DNA of 64,000 nucleotides from Gammaproteobacteria bacterium (GTDB lineage: Bacteria; Pseudomonadota; Gammaproteobacteria; Chromatiales; Chromatiaceae): positions 1 through 64,000 of the forward strand of contig JAJFJN010000037.1 of NCBI GenBank assembly GCA_021773975.1, in the 5' to 3' direction. The position numbers and the translations under genes are program-made. The notes under the pieces are model-generated. The model made no database searches. It was not told where the DNA came from and saw only the letters and a program-made list of their open reading frames with translations. Positions within the stretch are counted from its first letter, which is position 1; the number at the start of each line of letters is the position of its first letter. Shown here piece after piece: positions 37,901 through 44,589 of this stretch.

Positions 37901-38477
37901 CACCTTTTTCACCACTGGTGCCAACCGAGTTATTTTGGATGATGGTATCGATAATGGTGGCACCACCCGTGCCGGTGATCTTGATGCCAGCACCCTGACC
38001 GGGTGAGGCATAGTACGCTTGGTTGTTTTCTATGATGCAGTTTTGAATGGTGGGGGTAGCGTTGGTAATGGTAATACCACGGGTGTTTGATGCATTCGAC
38101 GTATTGTTATCGAGAGTAAAGCCATCCAATACAGCACTGGATGTTTCACCACTTATGAAGCTAACAACCGGATTGTTATTATAGCCACTTGTGCCGCGTA
38201 TCAACGTAGTGGCTGCTCCACTGACAGACTGAATGGTAATGTCTTTGCCACCAAAGTCGATGTTTTCATTGTAGGTGCCGGCTGATACATCAATAACATC
38301 ACCACTGCTTGATGCCGTAATCGCAGCTGAAATTGTGGCGTGTTCGGCAGGCACTGTGCGGGTGACGGCGAAACTATTGACGGAAAAAAAGAACATCAGG
38401 AGAAAACAGACGCACACAGCAAACGCCATGCACCCTTTGGTTTTATTCGCCTGTCGAATGTTCAAATTTCTTATCAT
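22986..38477 (-). CDS. 5163-residue secreted repetitive beta-helix surface protein
   Basis: The frame is open for 15.5 kb. A signal peptide (about 1-37, ending V-N-S-F-A) is followed by right-handed beta-helix regions (about 40-450, 720-1460, 2010-2940, 3800-4160) full of 'GGGIY', 'GGAIY' and 'N-N-x-S/A-x-x-x-G' turns. Two helices open with the C-S-L-R-E-A motif. A 265-residue Ig-like module occurs five times. There is an Fn3-like stretch (about 3216-3315) and a LamG-like domain (about 3315-3525, 'AYWKFDETSGS'). A long beta-rich part (about 4160-4990) precedes a DUF11-type domain at the end (about 5025-5163), finishing F-R-V-R-I-Q. It is probably an adhesin or matrix protein. How it is exported and anchored is unknown; the 1965-residue barrel gene just upstream is the obvious candidate partner. 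Confidence 0.85.
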   Translation of the reverse strand: MIRNLNIRQANKTKGCMAFAVCVCFLLMFFFSVNSFAVTRTVPAEHATISAAITASSSGDVIDVSAGTYNENIDFGGKDITIQSVSGAATTLIRGTSGYNNNPVVSFISGETSSAVLDGFTLDNNTSNASNTRGITITNATPTIQNCIIENNQAYYASPGQGAGIKITGTGGATIIDTIIQNNSVGTSGEKGGGIYHIGSSTLTITGSIFESNLGNKGGGGLYMESSTANISTTTFKSNTNNADNGGGAIYMGGTSPSLTLSKSHILGNWTDGGSNNSDAGGIKIASGTATITNTVIAGNVTKSAWQADGGGIYVEAGATLNLYFSTVADNYAYNHGGGIYAGGTENISNSIVYGNLSDHGTAGIYEIAPSGTRTNVQITDPTFVTNAPATGGTPTTTGNYDLQASSNSIDTGDATNAPADDIDGTSRPINALYDKGAYEYGVGGGGNTAPLGGYTADNVIPTAQVTQSSSGDAVITINFRAQDAETEGVTLNTFEYSVDGGSTWNAPTNADVSTSLSTNWEDNGSSYTSATDWTGTVHSFTFDTDHADVTGISGTDQSDIQIRFTLNDGTDDSAAAATSQSFQVDDVAPTATFTSAEYTASSDTLVITGTNFTTIATASTDIKSYVDWAKFVWDINADNATTANTTFVEADVTSLTVTDATTLTLIFTGAKGTAIEATSGYGDTGGTDSIDVTAGFSKDAAGNAATTDVVADGALTIATMTVCASGCTYTTIQAAIDASSNGETITVKNGTYSENINFNGKLVTLVSENGAALTKIQGTGAADAVVTFDSGETSSAVLDGFTIDNQGSGASARGIKIIASSEPTIQNSIIEGNVLTIVTNSDPNYGGGIYINTGGATIISTTIGQSGTANQANKGSGIYALNGTSITLNNSNVTFNSGRTYAGIYLQSMSGTSTLTNTNVDNNNANGYNVGGIYANASSISITGGSISNNSGTFGAGLRLENVPTITIINNVAINSNAAGATIAGGIYSIDSPMDISNGTTINSNVSRDGAGINMTGAYAGFPANTKTTIDSTTINGNNAQGYVGGGVYSNGSPVEITGSTITNNSGQSGSGLRLVSAPLVTVITNTNINSNTGTAQPGGGVYSSSSPMTITGGTISNNSGSRNGGGIYLTGSYAAFAPGTKTTISGTTIDANASSNYTGGGIYSNALPMAFSGGATVSNNSGSSGGGIYLASVSDTTTFDNVTVSSNVTSAGNNGGGLYATGSPLSISNSTFSANTSGRAGAAMFITGVYATTDTIADSTIKNNVENENYAGGAIATNMKLQIDRSYLIGNRGSQGAGLNTSNTLTVTNSIISGNVADRATTNDGGGIYASGTTIIMNSTFSGNYAYDDGGGIWTNGTITNSIMYGNTAGDAVLKQYGGTPTITYSDVEGSGGGGSNFDVDPVFVDYQFATLGSPTDTGDFHLQITSTIIDQATSTGAPANDIDGGGRPAGSGYDIGADEYGGNFPPYGGYTANDVIPTAQVSQSSSGDAIVTINFRSKDNDGENTTLNTFQYSVDGGSTWNAPTNGDASTSLSTNWNNNGGGGYSSATDWTGTVHNFTFDTDHADVTGIAGTDQSDIQVRFTLNDGTANSAAPATSENFQVDDVAPTATITSAGYNKNSDTLTITGTNFTTIATASTDIKSYVDWSKFVWDINGDNATTANITFVEGDVTSLTVTDATTLTLLFTGAKGTAIEGTAGYGSTGGADTLDVTAGFSKDVVGNAATTDGVADGTLITNSAPFGGYTADNVIPTAQVTQSGSGDGIMTINFRIKDGQTDTTTLNTFEYSVDGGSIWNAPTNADASNSLSVNWEDNGSSYSSAADWSGTVHSFTFDTDHADVAGMAGVDQSDVQVRFTVNDAVLDSAAAATSQNFQVDNVSPTVTITSAAYTPGADTLVVTGTNFTTIADAATDVKSYVDWTKFVWDINGDNATTANVTFVEGDITSATVTNATTLTIIFTGAKGTALEGTAGYGTTGGADTLDVTAGFSIDVVGNVSSTDAVADAAISTPVVSYTVTKTADTNDGTCDADCSLREAVAAANALSDLNTIDFIPNGTFTLTGSAGEDSNNSGDLDIVYPVTIAGNGIANTIISGNNGDRIFHFQATATGSQIDDVKIINGEALTLNGGCIYSDINLTVTGSTLDNCKAQNAGGAIYTNGATLTDVTITNSYSDITGGGVHNITNALTINGTANTLNYNYLNNSTQTNDFGGHIWSDADVTITNATFNGRASGYDAYSGGAIYMNGTTHTLNITNATFDSFYANGHGGVLYMSGGILTDVDFTNNVSNNRGGAIVNLTNALTITTTSGTNAFTNNWAENGTNSTWDYGGQIYSDADLTIENAVFTGRTTGYDAYVGGAIYMVGTTHTLNITNATFDSFYAAGHGGALYMSGGTLTDVDFTNNVSNNRGGAIVNYTNALTITTTSGSNIFTNNWAESGTDSTWDYGGHIYSDADVTITNADFTGRASGYDAYVGGAVYIAGTTRTLNITNATFDSFYTAGHGGALYMTGGTLTDVDFTNNTTNNRGGAIVNYNNALTITTTSGSNIFSNNWAENGADSTWDYGGHIYSDADLTVTNADFSGRAGTSLDAYNGGAIYVNGTNTLALNNATFDEFRTNGNGGAIFMNGGTLTDVDVTNTYSNNLGGAIYNGANALTITTTSGTNIFSNNWVEDGNYDSGDSGGHIYSSGNLNITNGVFTGRSGASYDANRGGAIYINGGAVNLNVTNSTFKDFDAKKMGGAIYMQVGTISGSTFSNNKSLFDDGGAIYSAGAGVKFINSTFSANTAVSDGGAIYSNSSCTIKNSTFYSNEGTATADAIRGNSCTMTNSIVTQTSTTTSMCTGVTSGGYNLHHDGDGLDTDNTECFTHGTGDINTDSLINATLADNGGPTMTHALPLTPTISPAIDAGDNATCADADVGNVDQRGGARPYDGDGDLTATCDIGAYEYLPSNSAPFGGYTANNVIPTAQVTQLSNGDAIVTVQFRIKDTNGDGVTLNTFEYSVDGGSVWNAPTNADASASLSTNWEDNGSSYSSATDWTGTVHSFTFDADHADVTGIAGTDQSDIQVRFTVNDGTLDSTAPATSQNFQVDDVTPTATITSAAYTAASDTLVITGTNFTTIAATSTDIKSYVDWTKFVWDINGDNATTANVTFVVGDVTSLTVTDATTLTLVLAGAKGTSLEGSAGYGATGGVDTLDVTAGFSKDLAGNAATTDGVADAPLTTAINSTAAGTATAVSGGNNSIDVSMPYTDDEDNDSTYTVDYKLSSEPTTWTNWVTTAPNAASPYTTTITGLIVSTSYDVRVTYVDTDGVTGTAVQTISNIFPGITPGAVAYWKFDETSGSTAADSIGSNDGTVYNATWTASGKSGYALSFDGTGDYVEVPNSAPLNITEEVTVELWFKPAVTYNSSLSDYVILLERQWSANIDSYFVTINGDGKLHMGSMGGNIQSTQASWTAGTWYHIVGTYRDVSGTYSGELYVNGVAQSLSVNSYDNMAGGTQKIGIGGSDRHINYNGLIDEVLVYNTTLTSSQALARFNAYNGAPMGGYTADNVIPTAQVTQSANGDGIVTINFRAQDADSDNVTLNTFEYSVDGGSVWNAPTNADASASLSTNWEDNGSSYSSATDWTGTVHSFTFDSDHADVTGISGTDQSDIQIRFTVNDGTVDSAVAATSQNFQVDDVAPTATITSATYTAASDTMVITGTNFTTIATASTDIKSYVDWTKFVWDINGDGATTANITFAEADVTSLTVTDATTLTMVLAGAKATALEGTTGFGGINEADTLDVTAGFSKDVVGNAAITDGVADAPIDTGAVTYVVTKTADTHDGSCDTADCSLREAISAANANIGTDTITLAAATYTLTRTAGADNDNSDGDLDITESVTINGDSITTTLIDGNAGVLNERILDIIAGAATVTLNDLALQNANSGSGTGAGIYHQGTTLDLTRVAIKNNTTSGHGAGISSVTTNTITMTDVELSGNSATGTGNGGAIYAIGPTVTWTGGVASGNSASNGGSIRNSSDFTATNVTFSGNSATSSGPAFTTSGGTTTLTNVTISNHSGFPAYRRNGGTINISNSIIGDNPGGNCFGSITSGGYNLETITSTCSFAGTGDQNSVTSGNLNMGALASNGGLFQTHALAAGSFALDQIPNGTNGCGTTVTTDVRGTARPQNASCDVGAYEYVVVGVAISGTVYTDEGTTPIADGATVRLIVNGSSVGTDTTVTGAYSINASVSATDAMIVYIDGHASDGTTVTVSNGNALAGLNIYADRLIVRHDNGGTLTNANMTTALGAYSDAEILYTTDGSDNLTVGGSATELYVWTGDTYAPGATIDTVHMDIVGTLDAAANAINVSGSWDVDAAGVFSSTGTVTFDAASGTNTITPGGVDVNHDFQNIVFNDAAGSATFQLAGAIDVDGDFTVTDGIVNTTGSNYAVIVGGNFSQAAAGQVEANSSTITVAGSLSVDGSIDSTDYNNASIVINGAGSSITYNNLTGNWYNGFSNLTAGQSGVTDTLNSTLSILNLLSVGSGELADAGATEIFLTGAGPNVLSFDPASNLTITQLTLNSASTLNLPTLTNGYDCDIMLAANGMTVNQTGDVTINGSRVLFIHGYWQPNRAVTYNTNNFALNVGGDLRVGSGGDTLPKTFNAGSSAITVGRHIIVAPVGGGSTQAVFNPGTSTVTLNGTADQTVTSSGSAFNNLTLNNTGAGGSDDIIIADAINVNGALTITDGDLDISTNDPTVNTAAALTVGASGSIDVTARTANWTFDGTTTLTDSSAGQDFEDVVVNGTSLTLGSNAKVQTMTVSAGTLGLGSSSYVLEIDGTGTPLSNSGTFTAGTSTVKYTGTTTATNIATLPYSSLQLTPTAATTYSLTGHLTGGNALTGDVTIEADATLTTTGSNYNITLAGDWANSGSLTAGTGTVTLNGTTQNINGSTTFYNLTKSVAAADTLTLEATETTTIASGGTVTLNGASGQLLTLASSTGSSAWNFVLTDATVTKAIDYVSVSWSDASGSHATQKPIAPTNSTDGGDTTDWFASGSPTITVTKMSLVISDPFNGGSNPKRIPGAVIEYMVSPSNSGDASPDANSVFVTDPIDTTMVEFYATGGVSFTDGTTSSALALGAVTYSSTASPGPYVYDYTPLPDGDGYDSSITSIKITTTGTFAFGGVPDPSFTLKFRVRIQ
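27100..27885 (-). repeat. 265-residue Ig-like module, copy 5 of 5
   Basis: The encoded module starts G-G-Y-T-A-D-N-V-I-P-T-A-Q-V and ends 'TLDVTAGFSKDVVGNAA'. It shares a 95-bp block identical in DNA (27640-27734) with copy 4 (29395-29489). Limits are approximate. Confidence 0.8.
28845..29645 (-). repeat. 265-residue Ig-like module, copy 4 of 5
   Basis: Same module (G-G-Y-T-A-N-N-V-I-P-T-A-Q-V to 'TLDVTAGFSKDLAGNAA'). It follows the 117-residue tandem array region and precedes the Fn3-like and LamG-like domains. Limits are approximate. Confidence 0.8.
30438..31841 (-). repeat. tandem array of 351-bp units (four exact-length units plus degenerate flanks)
   Basis: The same landmark (ATAGATGTG-x-CCGCC and variants) occurs at 30438, 30789, 31140, 31491 and 31842, each exactly 351 bp apart. 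This encodes 117-residue beta-helix units containing 'DYGGHIYSDADVTITNA', 'YDAYVGGAIY' and 'TLTDVDFTNN'. Degenerate partial units continue on both sides (about 30240-32100). Confidence 0.9.
32470..33255 (-). repeat. 265-residue Ig-like module, copy 3 of 5
   Basis: Module starting G-G-Y-T-A-D-N-V-I-P-T-A-Q-V. It is directly adjacent to copy 2 with only a few residues between. Limits are approximate. Confidence 0.8.
33280..34075 (-). repeat. 265-residue Ig-like module, copy 2 of 5
   Basis: Module starting G-G-Y-T-A-N-D-V-I-P-T-A-Q-V. It follows a beta-helix region and sits head-to-tail with copy 3. Limits are approximate. Confidence 0.8.
36330..37130 (-). repeat. 265-residue Ig-like module, copy 1 of 5
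   Basis: The copy nearest the N-terminus, starting G-G-Y-T-A-D-N-V-I-P-T-A-Q-V. It ends before 'VCASGCTYTTIQAAIDAS', which opens the second beta-helix. Limits are approximate. Confidence 0.8.
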
Positions 38478-38505
38478 TAAATTCTCATTTCAATATTATG
38501 ATTCA

Positions 38506-41500
38506 TTATTTTTCCAGCCAGTCCATTCCACTTTCCATAGAGGTTTGATCAAACTTCATACGGAACTGCACATAAACACCCTTGCTGGTGAAATCACTAC
38601 CGGTAAAATCTTCGTCCCTAAACCCTATAAAGTTATAGCCGACACTTACCCAGACATCTTTATTAAAGCGATAGCCAAGCGAGAGGCCTGAAGAGACATC
38701 AAACTGATTGATGTCCCAGGCATGCAATACGCTTGCCCTACCACCAACATCCCATCGACCTGAAAATTTATAACGTGATTCAAGCCCAACCAAATCGGTA
38801 TAGCCACTGTATTTTTTCTTATCAATCGTGTCTTGTGCGAGCTTGAAAGCATATTGGAGTGAAGACTGCCATAGGCCACTGTGACGATAGCTGGCATTCA
38901 GGTTATTAATGACATTCCAATTAGAGCTATCGAAATCTGAGCCGGTGGATTTATCATGGATGAGATCCAGCTTGTCCAGCACAATCCATTTGCTGTTTGT
39001 GGGTCGATAGGCCAATCCTAAACGCAAGCCACTATTCAGTGTTTTGCTGCCTGTGATTGATTTGCTTCCGTTGATTGTCAATGAAGCTATTAAACCAAGA
39101 TCATTAGATGGCTGTGTTTGTGCAGAGGTAGCCACACCCCAGCTGTCATCATTATCAGATTGGCGCAGCTCAAGGCGGGCATTCCAGATCCAGTCACCCG
39201 GCGTATAATTTGCACCAATGGTATAGGCAGCAAAATCATTTGTTGAGCCACTTGAAGTAGGCACATTGGTGTTAAACGGCGATAATGATTTATCACTCAA
39301 AGTAACACTTCGTTCTGTACCTCCATCAAAGCTCCATTTTTCATTCATCTTATATTGTTGGCGAAAGCCACTGGTCATCGTAGACGTTTCACTTACATCG
39401 GCTGTGAATTTTCTAGAGAGCGTTGTAAATGATTCTGCTCCTTCCCAAAGCGTTCGTTTAAGCCCGATCGAGGTGGTTTCTGTTTTTCTATCATCACCTG
39501 TTGTCCACTCATGCTCACCAAATAACGTCACTTTATCTGTAATAACATAATCGATACCCACTCGGGTTTTTGCAGGGTAATCAATACTCTTCTTAGAACC
39601 CAATGACATTTCATGTTCAATTTTAAGTTTAAGTTTGTTATCCAGCATGGCATAGGCTGCCCCAGCCGTTAAAAGCCTTGATCTTTTTTTAGTACCATCA
39701 CCTAGCTTATCTGTAACTGCCTTCACGCCACCATTCAACTGAATGTTACCCATATAGTAAGTGGCTTTCGTATCAACATGGTCTCTTACCGCTTTAGTTG
39801 CCAAGTTGGTATCTTTGTATGCTGATATGTTGACTCTTAAGTCATCAGTAATTTTATATCCACCATCAACACCGACTTTACGTGTTCCGGTTTCAGAGCC
39901 ATTGGTTTGACCAATACCAAAGGCGCCTTTTTGCTCTTGCACATAGCCTCGCACATTCAAGTCACCACTCTTATGGTCGACCTCTGCTAGATACGCTGTA
40001 CCTGTTGCACTATTTTCATTGTCACTGGAATCTGTTTCTGCTACCTCTACATGCAGTGATGTATTTTTGTTAATTGCATAGGTTGCATCAACACCCGTAA
40101 GTTTTGCTTTAGCGCCAACACGACCTTCATTAACATGTGTTACACCGAGTGTTAGCTCATCACTTAACTGCATTTGAATGCGCCCACCATAGGTAAGCTT
40201 TCTATCTGACTCATCAAATGATTCATATTTCACTATGATAAAAACCGGATTAAGATTCTCATCCCGATTAAACACAGGTTCACGAAATGTGATTGTGCCT
40301 GTTTCATAATTAATGTCGTAATCTGAATGCCTTGCCATCTCTGTTGATGAGACAATGATTTCACTTCTAAACCGATCACGCACCTCAATTACCACCTTCT
40401 CAGTATTCATCATCAGGGCTTTACGAGACAAGGTATAAGGCCCTGTAATGCCATCACCACGCAGCTCATCTTTAACATAACCATGATTTGATTCACTGGC
40501 GAAAACAACCACTTCATATGTCTCATCACGGTAACGGGATTTAAGCCCCGTAAGGCTGCGACTGTAAGGTGCTAATTTAGTTTTAGTCAGCCCTGTTTCA
40601 TAGTCACCAAACATGGCATAGAAATCATCCTTTTCAATCTTTATGTAGAGTTTTTCCCTGCTGACAGCATCATTGCGCTGCTTTGAATTATCACCGTAGA
40701 TTGTGTAATAGGTGCCGGGATCAATAGTTCCATGTAAGCTGTTTGCCCTCTCCTTGGTATTGTCATAAGCGACTGTCAGTAACCACTCTCCAGCAACCTT
40801 GCCTTTTGCATAGAATGCGATTCTGTCATCCGTATAGATATGCTCTTCTGCATCTGTGCCTGAAAGCGGCTCTGCATTACCACTGATGGTGTTGTAACCG
40901 ACAGACCCTTCTGCCAACCCAACCAGTATCCAGTCACGGGCATGAGGCTGCATGGTAGCTGAGATTTCATGCTCACCATTGACCAGGGGTAACACTACGG
41001 TGAGATCACCAGACTCAGCCGTTGGCTCCAGATAGATCAATGCCACACCATCTTTGCCAACCCTGTAGGTGTACCGTTCAGCTGAGGCACCTGCCAACTG
41101 CTCAGTGCTGTAATCTATATTGGATTTGGCGTTATAGGGTGGATTTACATGATATTCACCCTTGCTATTTTCACGGGCAGGCGCCCCATCCTTATCTGTA
41201 AGATAGACAGCAATTACTGGTGGCGTTTTGCCATCTGCAGCCAATACCGAACGTTCAGAGATGAATTCTGCACGAACTGGTGGCCCCGAATAGTGAACCA
41301 CCCTGCTCTCGCGCCTCAACTCAGCGCCTTGTTTGTCTGTTACGATAACCTCCAGCCTGTTATCCCCCTCCACAACACTCACACCACGCCAGTAGCTAAA
41401 GGCTACTGTTCTTGCCTTGTTTTTACGTAGATGCTCAAAGTTCAAAGCAGAAACAGGCTCACCATTAAGCATCATGGCAACCTTCTCCTGAGGCGCATGC

Positions 41501-44403
41501 TTAACGCCAATATGGATAGCCGGGATGGCTGGCAGATGACCATCTTGTGGGAAGATCCATTCAAATCCTGGCTGCTGCTGTTGCAACCAGGCAGGACCAT
41601 ACTCACTCTTGCCCTTATCATCTTCTTTGGTTTTAACAACATCCAGTACAGACTCTTCTGCCCGAACGCCGATGATTTCTACACTACTTGGAGTGCTAGC
41701 CTGCTTTGCAGCCTCACCCTCAGACTTAAGCAACAGCACATTTTCAATGGGGGCAATTCTTAGATTTTTCTTGGTTGGGGTATTCACCATCACCATAGCT
41801 TTACTGGCCAGTTTCCCCTCTGTACTCATTGGGTCAATGTCTGCACTGAACTTGATAACATTAGGTTTATCAGCTGGGAGATCACCCAGGCGGAAGGTCA
41901 ACATGCTGGAAGGATCTTTTGGATCAGTAATAGCCTTGCTATTCACCAGGCTACTGCCCGCTTGATATTTTGCGCCATCTGGCAGCATGACAATAAGCCG
42001 TGCATTTTTAACGGGGACGACGCTGTTATCCAGCTTGATCTCAAAATGCTGCTGTGTCTGATTGGCATCTACACGACTACTCATACCCAGGCTTAGCTGC
42101 CCTTTTGGTATAGCCTTGCGGGCCAGATCAAAATTCACCTGCCACAGGGTTCCTCCCTGAAGATCAACAAATCGAGAAAAGCCACCCTCTGAGACATGGG
42201 CATCTAAACCAGGATCAGCAATTTCATAGCCAAGCGGCAAGGTATCCAGGTCCAGCTGCACCACATGGGTACCTGGCTTGACACCCTCAAAGTGATACAT
42301 GCCCCTCTGATCCGTCAGAACATAGGTACCATCCTCCATAAAGATGCGCACACCAGCAATTCCACGCATTTCTTCCGAATCTGTTTCAACATTCTTAGTC
42401 GCTACACGCCCCATCAAAACAGCACGGCTACGCATAAAATCTTCTTTTATTTTTACTTTTGTCTTTGCAATATTTGAAGTGGCCAGACCAGCATCCGCTA
42501 TTGCATAAGCTGTATTAATCGCCTCTTTCTGACGTACTGCACCGACTCGTGTTACATAACTGACGGCAGCTGTTCCAGATGCAGCAAAGTTACCAAGAGG
42601 GAAGGTTAACGTACGTCCATTAGATGCAATAGCAGGATCAGGTATGGTGGCACCATCCATCTTTGCTGATCCCTTTTCATAACGAAATCCATGGGGTAAT
42701 ACATCCGTCATAATGAGTGATGCCAGTGGATTCAATGCACTCGTATTTTCCAGTTCAACTTTGTACTGAAGAAAATCACCACTGGCCACCTCCGACTTGC
42801 TAGCTGTTTTACGAACATAGATATGTGTTGTAACAAGATCAACTGGCAGATCAAGATTTACTGGAGGCCCCGCAATTACTGGGAATACCTCTCCCCGAGA
42901 TCCCACATCAATTGCAAAGGGTGCGCCAGGTAGGGTTTGTATCTTTTCACTGCTAACTGTTGATGGCCAGGTATGTCCAGAGTCAGCAGGTAATGTTACA
43001 TCCAGCCTGTAATTTCCTGGGGCCACCAATGGGAAACGGAATCCACCTTGGGTCATATAAAAAAGTGTTCCACCACTATCAGTGACTACACTACCTGTCA
43101 CAATAGTAGATGGATAGCTGGTTACACCATCATCACTAAAGACTATTGCAGGCAACCCCGTATCAGTATTTATAAGGTCAACAGTAATACCATCCAACCC
43201 TTTTCCTGTTGTTGAATCGAAGACCACACCATAGGGATCTACTAAAACAACAACCTCAACACTATCAGATATATCTGCAGTATCCTGATACTTCATATCC
43301 ACTCTGTCATTGGTGGATGAGCCTATTGTTCCATCATTGGCAGTTGCACCACCTCTGGTTGTTGGAATATATCCACGGAATATGCCTGTATTTACACCTG
43401 TCTCACGTAACCGCAAAATCTCACTATCGGTCACTGTAGAAACACCCTCTTGCCCTATCGTTACCGTGATAATAATTGAGTCTAGTGCAGTATCATCTTT
43501 ATTCTGATCAGGGTCACTAACATCCAAAAACATGGTCTGCCCACCACTAAATGCGTCCGTTGCACTCAATGTTATAGGGTGATCTGTAACCTTATCACTA
43601 CTATCTGCCAGATCTGGTGGTGGAATATCAACAAAGACACCGCCACCACTATCATACTGAGTAACAGGAACCATATAGGCAGGCCCATGGCCACCAATCT
43701 CATAAAACTCCATACGTGCTTCTGCATAAGTACGCGCTTCAACATCAACATCAACGCTGAATGTATTAATGCTTACTGCATTTGCCTGGAAATCAAAAGG
43801 AACGGTGAGAAGCCCTGCATCCATTACGATGGGAAAATCAAGAAAAAGCTTAAAACCCAGATCAGCCCCCTCAACAATTTCTGGCAGTGCAATTGTTATG
43901 CTATCGCCATTTACTGCCATTGCATAACCTGCATCATTTGTAACTACTGTTTCAGCAGGAACTTGCAAAATCAACTTACCATCAGCAAGTCCATTAGCCC
44001 CTGTATTGGTAATATTAATATCTACTGCAAGCACATCACCAACATAGAGATTTGACGGAGTTGAACTAACGACGACATCCGCCATGTTAACTCCCAGCAC
44101 AGTGAATTGTTCATTGTTAGAATCAAGCGTTATAACAACACCTTCAAAATAACTTGCCTGTGCCTGATTACTAATTACCGTGCCCGGTGGTGTAGCGGCC
44201 CTAACCTCATAAACCATTGCAAAGCATATAAGCACGGCATAAATTAAAGCCTTGCCTAAAGACGAGAGAATGACAACATTACCCCGATTTCTATAGCAGC
44301 TGGAATGGCACAAATAGGAAGTTAAGAAAGACGGGATGAGTAATCCCACAACGCCTGAGAAAAGGCATTTTATTACTGAATGAAGGCTGATGCCTGCGTA
44401 CAT
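38506..44403 (-). CDS. 1965-residue DUF11 and beta-barrel outer-membrane protein
   Basis: A possible signal sequence is internal: the hydrophobic core 'ALIYAVLICFAMVYEVRA' sits at about residues 50-67 after an unusual N-terminal extension, so the true start may be later. The next about 1100 residues are beta-rich. They include a DUF11-like domain from about residue 538 ('KTASKSEVASGDFLQYKVE') and a carboxypeptidase-regulatory-like domain (about 658-725, 'TDQRGMYHFEGVKPGTHVV'), plus Ig-like segments. From about residue 1150 onward it alternates aromatic strands ('YYTIYGDNSKQRNDAV', 'YEVVVFASES', 'VWVSVGYNF') to a final 'YVQFRMKF' and a 13-residue tail, the pattern of a large outer-membrane barrel. 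It starts the pair with the giant protein, 28 bp apart. A role in exporting or anchoring the giant is inferred only. Confidence 0.78.
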   Translation of the reverse strand: MYAGISLHSVIKCLFSGVVGLLIPSFLTSYLCHSSCYRNRGNVVILSSLGKALIYAVLICFAMVYEVRAATPPGTVISNQAQASYFEGVVITLDSNNEQFTVLGVNMADVVVSSTPSNLYVGDVLAVDINITNTGANGLADGKLILQVPAETVVTNDAGYAMAVNGDSITIALPEIVEGADLGFKLFLDFPIVMDAGLLTVPFDFQANAVSINTFSVDVDVEARTYAEARMEFYEIGGHGPAYMVPVTQYDSGGGVFVDIPPPDLADSSDKVTDHPITLSATDAFSGGQTMFLDVSDPDQNKDDTALDSIIITVTIGQEGVSTVTDSEILRLRETGVNTGIFRGYIPTTRGGATANDGTIGSSTNDRVDMKYQDTADISDSVEVVVLVDPYGVVFDSTTGKGLDGITVDLINTDTGLPAIVFSDDGVTSYPSTIVTGSVVTDSGGTLFYMTQGGFRFPLVAPGNYRLDVTLPADSGHTWPSTVSSEKIQTLPGAPFAIDVGSRGEVFPVIAGPPVNLDLPVDLVTTHIYVRKTASKSEVASGDFLQYKVELENTSALNPLASLIMTDVLPHGFRYEKGSAKMDGATIPDPAIASNGRTLTFPLGNFAASGTAAVSYVTRVGAVRQKEAINTAYAIADAGLATSNIAKTKVKIKEDFMRSRAVLMGRVATKNVETDSEEMRGIAGVRIFMEDGTYVLTDQRGMYHFEGVKPGTHVVQLDLDTLPLGYEIADPGLDAHVSEGGFSRFVDLQGGTLWQVNFDLARKAIPKGQLSLGMSSRVDANQTQQHFEIKLDNSVVPVKNARLIVMLPDGAKYQAGSSLVNSKAITDPKDPSSMLTFRLGDLPADKPNVIKFSADIDPMSTEGKLASKAMVMVNTPTKKNLRIAPIENVLLLKSEGEAAKQASTPSSVEIIGVRAEESVLDVVKTKEDDKGKSEYGPAWLQQQQPGFEWIFPQDGHLPAIPAIHIGVKHAPQEKVAMMLNGEPVSALNFEHLRKNKARTVAFSYWRGVSVVEGDNRLEVIVTDKQGAELRRESRVVHYSGPPVRAEFISERSVLAADGKTPPVIAVYLTDKDGAPARENSKGEYHVNPPYNAKSNIDYSTEQLAGASAERYTYRVGKDGVALIYLEPTAESGDLTVVLPLVNGEHEISATMQPHARDWILVGLAEGSVGYNTISGNAEPLSGTDAEEHIYTDDRIAFYAKGKVAGEWLLTVAYDNTKERANSLHGTIDPGTYYTIYGDNSKQRNDAVSREKLYIKIEKDDFYAMFGDYETGLTKTKLAPYSRSLTGLKSRYRDETYEVVVFASESNHGYVKDELRGDGITGPYTLSRKALMMNTEKVVIEVRDRFRSEIIVSSTEMARHSDYDINYETGTITFREPVFNRDENLNPVFIIVKYESFDESDRKLTYGGRIQMQLSDELTLGVTHVNEGRVGAKAKLTGVDATYAINKNTSLHVEVAETDSSDNENSATGTAYLAEVDHKSGDLNVRGYVQEQKGAFGIGQTNGSETGTRKVGVDGGYKITDDLRVNISAYKDTNLATKAVRDHVDTKATYYMGNIQLNGGVKAVTDKLGDGTKKRSRLLTAGAAYAMLDNKLKLKIEHEMSLGSKKSIDYPAKTRVGIDYVITDKVTLFGEHEWTTGDDRKTETTSIGLKRTLWEGAESFTTLSRKFTADVSETSTMTSGFRQQYKMNEKWSFDGGTERSVTLSDKSLSPFNTNVPTSSGSTNDFAAYTIGANYTPGDWIWNARLELRQSDNDDSWGVATSAQTQPSNDLGLIASLTINGSKSITGSKTLNSGLRLGLAYRPTNSKWIVLDKLDLIHDKSTGSDFDSSNWNVINNLNASYRHSGLWQSSLQYAFKLAQDTIDKKKYSGYTDLVGLESRYKFSGRWDVGGRASVLHAWDINQFDVSSGLSLGYRFNKDVWVSVGYNFIGFRDEDFTGSDFTSKGVYVQFRMKFDQTSMESGMDWLEK

Positions 44404-44421
44404 AGAAGCCTGTTAGCTTCT
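44404..44421 (-). promoter_or_regulatory. hairpin immediately before the barrel gene start
   Basis: AGAAGC (44404-44409) and GCTTCT (44416-44421) can pair around a 6-base loop that includes the ribosome-binding region directly upstream of ATG 44403. It could limit translation initiation. The rest of 44422-44589 shows nothing else recognisable. Confidence 0.3.
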
Positions 44422-44589
44422 TACCCTGAGCTTACCCGCATTGTTGTTTTAAATTAACACCCATTTGACTTGTGCATCACTATATCAATGCACTATTTGT
44501 CTAACACATGCCATTTAAACTATTTCACACAAAAATGTGTGGGTGATGCATCCATGCATCACCCTAATGCGAATATCCCTTAGGTAATG